DNA of 10,842 nt from Melioribacter roseus (GTDB taxonomy: Bacteria > Bacteroidota > Ignavibacteria > Ignavibacteriales > Melioribacteraceae), in assembly GCA_020724325.1 (NCBI GenBank), contig DYHC01000037.1, positions 1-10,842 of the forward strand, read 5' to 3'. How positions within the stretch are numbered: the stretch's first letter is position 1; every line of letters begins with the position of its first letter. Position numbers and translations under genes: made by a program. The notes under the pieces were generated by a model. That model was not told the origin of the DNA and searched no databases. It saw only the letters and a list, made by a program, of their open reading frames with translations. Shown one piece after another: positions 5,319 through 10,842 of this stretch.

Positions 5319-8176
5319 TTTATCAAAATCATTTTACCGGATCTTATATTATTTCCTACAGAAAGTTTGTAGAAATAAACACCGGAACTTAGTTGAGAAT
5401 TGAGGATTGGTAGTTGAGAATTGAGAATTGAGAATTGAGAATTGTAAATACCGGCATTCTGAAATTCATTTACTAATGTAGCAATTTCATTGCCAAGTAT
5501 ATCGTATACTTTCAAAGTAACAAAATCTGCTGCCGGCAGCTGATAGCGAATTACTGTTTCGGGATTAAACGGATTGGGATAATTCTGATAAAGAACTATT
5601 TCGGCAGGAATTACTTCGGTGTTTCCTTTTATGCTTGTTGGTATTGATAGATATTTTACACGACTTCTTTTAATTGCGTTTCGAAGCTCGTCCAAAGTAG
5701 AAGCCGCTGCAACTGCAAAGGCAATATTTTGTGTTTGACCAGAGTTTATAGTAAACGGTCCTCCGCTTACAACGTAAGAAATATCACCTATAAACGGAGC
5801 TGCGTTATAAATTCCGCTTGAAAGCGTTATAAACTTTTCAATGTCAGTAAAACCATTATTATCAAATAACCTAACCTCTCCTTCCGAAGCATCGTTTTTG
5901 ATCGGATAAAATCCATAATTGTTGTGATACAACAAAGCAGTTCCAACATATACACTTGGTAGGTTTGTGTTATATGCATAAGCAAAATTATCTGTAGCGT
6001 CATAACGAACTGTATTGTTAGAATAATCTGAATCCGGAATGTCCCAATCAATAAAAAAACCTGCGTACAAATTACCGATGGTTTGTTGTGTAGAATTATT
6101 CAATGCGGCTCGTAAAATAATATAATTTTCATCTTCGGGAGTATTGTAGCTGTATGTATAAAAGTGTGTCGAGATGCCGAGCCGGGGCAAAACGCCGCTA
6201 TCATCAAAATTAGAGTAGGTTTCCTGAAATGCATACGTCCCCGGACTTTTAAGCGTAATAGGAACAACTCTATTAAAATCGCTGCTCTGTTTATCGCTAA
6301 TTCTTGCTGCATCCATAACCATACTTGAAGAAACTCCATACATAAATGCGCCTTCAAACATTAAGTTTCTTCCGTTCATAAACCTGAACCCAACTCCTTC
6401 TTTATTGCTACTATAATCATTAAAGCCGAGAGCTCCTTTGCTTGTAACGCTCATTGCAACTTTACTTGTTGTGTGTGTTTCCAGCGGAATATTTATTTTG
6501 ATCGAAAAAAGCTGAGCATCGGAATAGCCGGCGGAATTAAATCGTATTACAAAAATTACTGTGCGATCTATTGGTGCGCCGGTTTTAATTGTAAATCTGA
6601 ATTTGCTGCTTGTTGACTGAAGAGTTGAAAGCGAAACATTAAGACTCCCTTGAGTAATATTTATCCATGGATCGTCTGTTGTTAAAGTTATATTAAGATT
6701 GTTTGCCGCTGCAAGGTAATTAGTAAAATCGGCGGCAACCTCCACGGATTCGCCCGATTGGTAAATTCCGTTGCCATTACCGATTTCAGTTAAACGAATA
6801 TTTGATGCGCGGACAGAAGGGCTTCCGGTTTCGGTTAACGCTCTATAGGCATTAATTCTTCCTCTTCCTAAAAGCATTTCGTAGCCCGGATTATGAGAGT
6901 CTACATTATCGGCGGTTATTCTAATCTGTTCGGCAATTTGTAACGGAGTATAATTTGGAAATTTTGCAGAAACCAATCCGGCTAAACCAGCCGCCAGCGG
7001 CGCAGCCATAGAGGAACCGTTTATAACATTATAGAGCCGATTACCATTAATTGCATCGCCTCGCCATGTAGAAAGTATTGCCGAACCCGGGGACATAACA
7101 TCAACGCCAAATCCGTAATTACCGGCAAAACTTTTGGTATCGTCATCCGTGTTTAACCATCCAACAGATAAAACACCGTCATAACTTGCGGGATAAAATA
7201 ACTCCTCAGAAGCATCGTTTCCGGCTGCAGCAACGACAAGCGTTCCTTTAGCTGTTGCATAATTAATAACATCCTGCTCAAAATTCGAATACGTATATCC
7301 GCCCCAGCTGCAATTAACTACCTTTGCACCCTTATCTGCTGCATAAGTAATGCCTTCGAAACCATAAACCACATACGGATTATCATTTGAATCGCGGACA
7401 TCACTTCTAGAAACTTTTACTGGAAGAATTCTGCAATTAAAACCAATGGATGCAATTCCAATCCCGTTATTTGTAACTGCTCCGGCAATTCCAGCAACGT
7501 GCGTTCCGTGGTATGAATATCCGGTTCTTGATGGATCTTCTGTGGGATCGTTATCTTCGGTTCCGTTAAGTCCGCCAAAATCCCAGCCATTAATATCGTC
7601 AGGGTAAAGTCCGCCGTCATCTTCATCTAAACCATTATTAGCAATTTCTTTTCTATTAATAAAAATATTTGACGCTAAATCGGGATGTTTCCAATCAACG
7701 CCCGTATCAACTATTGCAATAACAATATTAGAATCGCCCTTTGTAATATTCCAGGCATTGTTTGCATAAATCCGCTCCAGATTTTTTTGCTCATTAGAAG
7801 TATATCGCGGATCGTTGGGAGTGTACACAACTTTCCTTACATATCTTGGTTCTGCCCAGAGGACGCCGGGAATTTTCTTAATCTTATTTGCAACTTCGTA
7901 AGGATCTTCATTTGAAAAATAATCGAGATTATAAATGTTATTAAGCGAATTGGCGGATTTGTGAAGTGCGGCGGATTTATTCAAGAAAACTTTCTCAAAT
8001 TTTTCTGGAAGAATCTGCTGAACAACTTTAGACTGTAAAATATTTTCCGGATTACCCTCTATTATTTTAATTATAACTGTATTAGACAGATAATAGGTAT
8101 TGCCCTTATTAATAACTCTTGGCTGAGCAAAAACAAACAGTGTAAATACAATATTGAGAAGGAATAATTTCTTCAC
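5315..8176 (-). CDS. Secreted subtilisin-like serine protease (S8 family) with T9SS type A sorting domain
   Basis: This 953-residue exported endopeptidase precursor has a signal peptide at 1-17 (cleavage likely at VFA|QP). Residues about 25-117 are a fervidolysin-like propeptide ending in the typical PGVLWAEPRYV. The S8 catalytic domain (about 130-450) holds Asp157 (IVDTGVD), His223 (HGTHVAG), oxyanion Asn320 (AAAGN) and Ser389 (NGSSMAAP), so the triad is intact. Residues about 455-565 look like an Ig/CARDB-type beta domain. Residues about 566-845 are a large region I cannot assign. Residues 865-953 are a T9SS type A sorting domain (NYPNPFNP, YDILGNEIATLV, SSGVYFYKL, KMILIK). The start is GTG at 8176, with AAAGGAG at 8187-8181 four bases upstream. 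It is the first gene of a two-gene operon with the hydrolase. A 7-bp tandem repeat at 5393-5444 lengthens a loop of the sorting domain without breaking the frame. Substrate specificity is not readable from sequence. Confidence 0.93.
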   Translation of the reverse strand: MKKLFLLNIVFTLFVFAQPRVINKGNTYYLSNTVIIKIIEGNPENILQSKVVQQILPEKFEKVFLNKSAALHKSANSLNNIYNLDYFSNEDPYEVANKIKKIPGVLWAEPRYVRKVVYTPNDPRYTSNEQKNLERIYANNAWNITKGDSNIVIAIVDTGVDWKHPDLASNIFINRKEIANNGLDEDDGGLYPDDINGWDFGGLNGTEDNDPTEDPSRTGYSYHGTHVAGIAGAVTNNGIGIASIGFNCRILPVKVSRSDVRDSNDNPYVVYGFEGITYAADKGAKVVNCSWGGYTYSNFEQDVINYATAKGTLVVAAAGNDASEELFYPASYDGVLSVGWLNTDDDTKSFAGNYGFGVDVMSPGSAILSTWRGDAINGNRLYNVINGSSMAAPLAAGLAGLVSAKFPNYTPLQIAEQIRITADNVDSHNPGYEMLLGRGRINAYRALTETGSPSVRASNIRLTEIGNGNGIYQSGESVEVAADFTNYLAAANNLNITLTTDDPWINITQGSLNVSLSTLQSTSSKFRFTIKTGAPIDRTVIFVIRFNSAGYSDAQLFSIKINIPLETHTTSKVAMSVTSKGALGFNDYSSNKEGVGFRFMNGRNLMFEGAFMYGVSSSMVMDAARISDKQSSDFNRVVPITLKSPGTYAFQETYSNFDDSGVLPRLGISTHFYTYSYNTPEDENYIILRAALNNSTQQTIGNLYAGFFIDWDIPDSDYSNNTVRYDATDNFAYAYNTNLPSVYVGTALLYHNNYGFYPIKNDASEGEVRLFDNNGFTDIEKFITLSSGIYNAAPFIGDISYVVSGGPFTINSGQTQNIAFAVAAASTLDELRNAIKRSRVKYLSIPTSIKGNTEVIPAEIVLYQNYPNPFNPETVIRYQLPAADFVTLKVYDILGNEIATLVNEFQNAGIYNSQFSILNSQLPILNSQLSSGVYFYKLSVGNNIRSGKMILIK
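5393..5444 (-). repeat. 7-bp tandem repeat (TTGAGAA / TTCTCAA) inside the protease's sorting domain
   Basis: On the plus strand seven consecutive 7-base units run in perfect register, followed by a partial TTG: TTGAGAA (5393), TTGAGGA (5400), TTGGTAG (5407), then TTGAGAA at 5414, 5421, 5428 and 5435. Five units are identical and two have diverged. Since 3 x 7 bases equals 7 codons, the minus-strand protein has a 7-residue period: NSQFSIL (912-918), NSQLPIL (919-925), NSQ (926-928). The neighbouring hydrolase's sorting domain has no such repeat at the equivalent loop. Confidence 0.95.
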
Positions 8177-8180
8177 TTTA

Positions 8181-8187
8181 CTCCTTT
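8181..8187 (-). promoter_or_regulatory. Ribosome binding site for the protease gene, supporting a GTG start
   Basis: The minus strand reads AAAGGAG at 8187-8181, then TAAA, then GTG at 8176-8174. The good Shine-Dalgarno match and the signal peptide beginning directly at this codon (MKKLFLLNIV) decide the non-ATG start. Confidence 0.75.
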
Positions 8188-8200
8188 AAATAGACAAACA

Positions 8201-8229
8201 ATTTTATGAATATTGACACACAATAACAA
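8201..8229 (-). promoter_or_regulatory. Sigma70-type promoter for the protease-hydrolase operon
   Basis: On the minus strand TTGTTA (8229-8224) and TAAAAT (8206-8201) are separated by exactly 17 bases. They match TTGACA at 4 of 6 and TATAAT at 5 of 6 positions. Transcription would start near 8195-8193, a few bases before the Shine-Dalgarno at 8187-8181, giving a very short leader. Position, spacing and sequence agree. The region is AT-rich, so it remains a prediction. Confidence 0.5.
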
Positions 8230-8357
8230 CGGCTTTATTCTTGCATGGGGCAATATAAAAGCTAAGCAATTTTGATGAGGAAATTCAATCTATGGGATAT
8301 TGATTTTTGTTGAAAGAAAAAGACTTTTTACGTGCCAAATCAAATCGGTAATAGTTA

Positions 8358-8668
8358 TTAATTTTGTTGGGTAAATCTAATTGGATTTTTAGGCGCCTGG
8401 TTCTTCAGATGATCAATTATATCTTTTGTGAACTTAATTCCAACAGAACGGCGCGCTATACCTTCGGTAATTCACGCAAGTTTTTACTGCTTCTTCTCTC
8501 AATGAAAGATGGTTAATTTTGTCGTATGCTAAATTATCGTTTCTGCTCCGCCAGAAGAAACCGGGCGTTTACAAAGTTTAACATTATTTGTGGCGTGTTG
8601 CCAATTTTAATAACGCTGTAAAATCAATAAATTGTGCGGTCATCTCCGCCTATCGTCTCTTGTCCGCA
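8358..8668 (-). pseudogene. Decayed, unrecognised gene remnant downstream of gyrA
   Basis: The minus strand shows coding-like sequence in three successive frames. Segment A (8623-8534) reads FYSVIKIGNTPQIMLNFVNA, then RFLLAEQKR and TAA; before it, in the same frame, CGQETIGGDDRTIY runs from 8668 to a TGA at 8626-8624. Segment B (8541 to about 8472, another frame) reads NDNLAYDKINHLSLREEAVK, then TCVN. Segment C (8471-8358, third frame) reads ITEGIARRSVGIKFTKDIID, then HLKNQAPKNPIRFTQQN and TAA. Joined, they would make roughly 100 residues of plausible mixed alpha/beta protein, broken by at least one internal stop and two frameshifts. I do not recognise the family. No intact start is visible. 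It follows gyrA in the same direction and may have been its downstream neighbour. The remaining bases of the 8177-8704 gap hold the operon promoter and otherwise nothing I can identify. Confidence 0.5.
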
Positions 8669-8704
8669 TTATAATCCAGCATTTGTTTTACCATCTTTCC
8701 ATTT

Positions 8705-10842
8705 TTATACTTCGCCGTTTTCATCTTCAGGAATAACTCTTGCGATATCGGCAATATCATCGCCATCATTCAATCTGATGAGCCGCACACCCTGTGTATT
8801 TCTTCCCATAACGCGGATATCGGAAACGGATTGACGTATTACCATTCCGCCGGTAGTTATAATTACAAGTTCATCGCCGTCGTTTACTTCTTTCATTGCA
8901 ATTAACTTACCATTGCGGTCGGATGTCTTAACAGTAATAACGCCTTTGCCTCCTCTGCGGGTTAATCTGTATTCTTCTATTTCCGATCTCTTGCCAAAAC
9001 CTTTTTCTGTAACAACCATTAAGGTGCTTGCATTGCGCACTACTATCATTCCTATAACAACATCATTTTTACCAAGCTTAATGCCTCTAACTCCCGTTGC
9101 GGTTCTTCCCATTTCGCGAACATCTTTTTCATTGAAGCGAATAGCCATTCCGTTTTTTGTACCGATAATAATATCATTGTTTCCGTCGCTTAGCTTTGCT
9201 TCAATTAATCGATCTCCGGCAGCAAGATTTATGGCGTTTATACCGCCCCGCCTAATGTTTGAGTAAGCCGATAAAACCGTTTTTTTGATAGTTCCTTTTT
9301 CGGTTGCCATCGCAATAAATTTATCGTTGGAAAATTCTTTAACAGTAACAAACGCTGTTATCTTTTCTTCTTTATCTTTTTCGATAAGATTAAGAATAGA
9401 GCGTCCTTTTGTAGCTCTGCCGCCTTCGGGTATTTCATGAACCTTTAGCCAATAACATTTTCCTTTATCCGTAAAGAACATAATATAATGATGTGTGGAA
9501 GCAACAAACATATGCTCTATAAAATCTTCTTCTTTTGTGCCGGCTCCGGTTACACCTTTACCGCCGCGGGCTTGTCTTCTGTAACCGCTTACCGGAAATC
9601 TTTTAATGAATCCCTGGTGCGAAATTGTAACAACAACATCTTCCTCTGCTATTATATCTTCGAGCGAAAATTCTTTATAGTCGCGAACCAGTTCGGTTCT
9701 TCTTTCATCGCCAAATTTTTCCTTAAGAGCCAGAAGTTCTTCAATTAAAATTTGTCTTTGTTTCTTTTCGCTGGCTAAAATTCCTTTAAGCCGTTCAATC
9801 AATTTTATGGTTTCTTTGTATTCGTCTTCTATCTTCTTTCTTTCCAGACCGGTTAATCTCTGCAAGCGCATATCAAGAATTGCTTTTGCCTGGATTTCTG
9901 ATAGTTTGAATTTCTTCATCAAATTAATTTTAGCCGTCTCAACATCTTTCGATTTCTTTATCGTTTCAATTACCGCGTCAATATTATCGAGAGCAATTAT
10001 ATAGCCCTCAAGAATGTGCGCGCGTCGTTCTGCGGCATCTAAATCGAATTTGGTTCTGCGTTTTAACACTTCGAATCTGTGAGCAATAAAATGCTCCATA
10101 CATTCTTTAAGAGTAAGAACCTTTGGAGCGCCATTAACAAGCGCGAGCATTATTACGCCGAATGTGACCTGCATTTGAGTGTGCTTAAATAGCTGATTTA
10201 AGGTAACAGCCGGTTGACCATCGCGTTTCATTTCGATTACAATTCTTAATCCGTCTCTATCAGATTCGTCTCTGATGTTTGAGATTCCTACAATTTTATC
10301 TTCGCGGACAAGCTCAGCAATTTTTTCTATCAGCGCTGCCTTATTAACCTGATATGGAATTTCCGTAATAACAATATTCTCGCGTTCGTTCTTCATTATT
10401 TCAATATTCGCTTTAGCCCGGAGAATAATTCTTCCCCTCCCTGTAAGGAATGCTTCTTTTACTCCATCGTAGCCGTAAATTATTCCGCCCGTTGGAAAAT
10501 CCGGAGCTTTAACAAACTTCATTAGGTCTTCGGGTTTCAATTTCGGATTTTCAATAAGTGCAACAAGCCCACCAACAACCTCGCTTAAGTTGTGCGGCGG
10601 AATGTTTGTAGCCATACCAACCGCTATACCGCTCGATCCATTAACAAGTAAATTCGGCAAATAGGAAGGAAGTACTGTAGGTTCTTGCAAAGTATCATCA
10701 AAGTTTGGTACGAAATCAACGGTGTTCTTATCAAGATCGCGTAACATTTCGTCTGCAATTCTTGCGAGGCGCGCTTCTGTATAACGCATTGCCGCCGGGC
10801 TGTCTCCATCAATCGAACCGAAGTTTCCTTGTCCGTCTACAA
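8705..10842 (-). CDS. gyrA: DNA gyrase subunit A (partial, N-terminal part outside window)
   Basis: This is the breakage-reunion subunit of DNA gyrase, the type IIA topoisomerase that introduces negative supercoils; it works as GyrA2GyrB2 in the cytoplasm. The visible 711 residues begin at VDGQGNFGSIDGDSPAAM (10840 inward). They include the catalytic tyrosine in AAMRYTEARL (codon 10783-10781), PNLLVNGSSGIAVGMATNIP, the tower and coiled-coil region with ILDMRLQRLTGLE, and a full C-terminal DNA-wrapping pinwheel with repeated blades (for example FIKRF, IKKTVL, AIRF, GFGKRS, GMVIRQS). The GyrA box appears as QARGGKG (9574-9554), close to the Q(R/K)RGG(R/K)G consensus, which argues for GyrA over ParC. 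The protein ends at PEDENGEV without the long acidic tail of E. coli GyrA. The quinolone-resistance positions equivalent to Ser83 and Asp87, the start codon and the promoter are outside the window. The coding-like remnant at 8668-8358 follows downstream. Confidence 0.96.
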   Translation of the reverse strand, partial: VDGQGNFGSIDGDSPAAMRYTEARLARIADEMLRDLDKNTVDFVPNFDDTLQEPTVLPSYLPNLLVNGSSGIAVGMATNIPPHNLSEVVGGLVALIENPKLKPEDLMKFVKAPDFPTGGIIYGYDGVKEAFLTGRGRIILRAKANIEIMKNERENIVITEIPYQVNKAALIEKIAELVREDKIVGISNIRDESDRDGLRIVIEMKRDGQPAVTLNQLFKHTQMQVTFGVIMLALVNGAPKVLTLKECMEHFIAHRFEVLKRRTKFDLDAAERRAHILEGYIIALDNIDAVIETIKKSKDVETAKINLMKKFKLSEIQAKAILDMRLQRLTGLERKKIEDEYKETIKLIERLKGILASEKKQRQILIEELLALKEKFGDERRTELVRDYKEFSLEDIIAEEDVVVTISHQGFIKRFPVSGYRRQARGGKGVTGAGTKEEDFIEHMFVASTHHYIMFFTDKGKCYWLKVHEIPEGGRATKGRSILNLIEKDKEEKITAFVTVKEFSNDKFIAMATEKGTIKKTVLSAYSNIRRGGINAINLAAGDRLIEAKLSDGNNDIIIGTKNGMAIRFNEKDVREMGRTATGVRGIKLGKNDVVIGMIVVRNASTLMVVTEKGFGKRSEIEEYRLTRRGGKGVITVKTSDRNGKLIAMKEVNDGDELVIITTGGMVIRQSVSDIRVMGRNTQGVRLIRLNDGDDIADIARVIPEDENGEV

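Noticed and set aside
8155..8161. A single TTGAGAA heptamer in the protease signal-peptide region
   Set aside because: One isolated 7-base match is expected by chance in AT-rich DNA and it is not tandem.
8292..8335. A/T-rich inverted stretch (AAAAAG/CTTTTT) on the minus strand after the gene remnant, considered as a gyrA-unit terminator
   Set aside because: The two arms are separated by a single base, so no proper hairpin loop can form, and there is no GC-rich stem.
8634..8834. Plus-strand 66-codon open frame across the gyrA 3' end
   Set aside because: More than half of it is antisense to well-conserved gyrA sequence, it has no ribosome site, and the protein is low-complexity Ser/Pro/Phe-rich text typical of an antisense shadow.
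1..10842. Search for CRISPR arrays, tRNA/rRNA genes, insertion sequences and defence gene clusters
   Set aside because: No spaced direct repeats, no tRNA-like cloverleaf or rRNA segments, no transposase motifs and no terminal inverted repeats were seen; the only tandem repeat is the heptamer run in the protease gene.

Overview
The window looks like a chromosomal piece from a low-GC member of the Bacteroidota/Chlorobi/Ignavibacteria branch, most likely Ignavibacteria or a close relative. Two adjacent secreted enzymes end in type IX secretion (T9SS) type A sorting domains of the NYPNPFNP style, which is frequent in Ignavibacteriales. There is also a TonB-receptor-type outer-membrane barrel with an N-terminal carboxypeptidase-regulatory-like domain. 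This placement is inferred from protein style; no rRNA or other phylogenetic marker was tested.

Layout. Positions 1-240 hold the likely tail of a plus-strand gene (ending at 46) and the leader of the first full gene. Positions 241-2700 (+) encode an outer-membrane beta-barrel receptor, followed by a convincing rho-independent terminator at 2745-2786. Positions 2787-2978 are intergenic and contain a short minus-strand stretch (2861-2950) that reads like a winged-helix fragment. Positions 2979-4130 (+) encode a multi-pass membrane metallophosphoesterase. It converges, with only 3 bp between stop codons, on a minus-strand pair: an alpha/beta hydrolase (4134-5318) and, upstream of it, a subtilisin-like protease (5315-8176). 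These two overlap by an ATGA junction and share one promoter near 8201-8229. Positions 8177-8704 have no intact gene, but carry that promoter and a decayed minus-strand gene broken by frameshifts and stops. Positions 8705-10842 (-) encode DNA gyrase subunit A, with its 5' end outside the window.

How the genes fit together. The protease and the hydrolase form a small secreted-enzyme operon: both have signal peptides and T9SS C-terminal domains, so both should be exported together to the cell surface or medium, plausibly for scavenging polymers and esters. The outer-membrane receptor is a separate plus-strand unit and may import a nutrient, but nothing here shows its substrate. The phosphoesterase and gyrase are housekeeping-type genes.

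I found no clear new multi-gene system. The most notable items are a 7-bp tandem repeat inserted in phase within the protease's sorting domain, where three DNA units encode one 7-residue protein unit, and the unrecognised gene remnant just downstream of gyrA.
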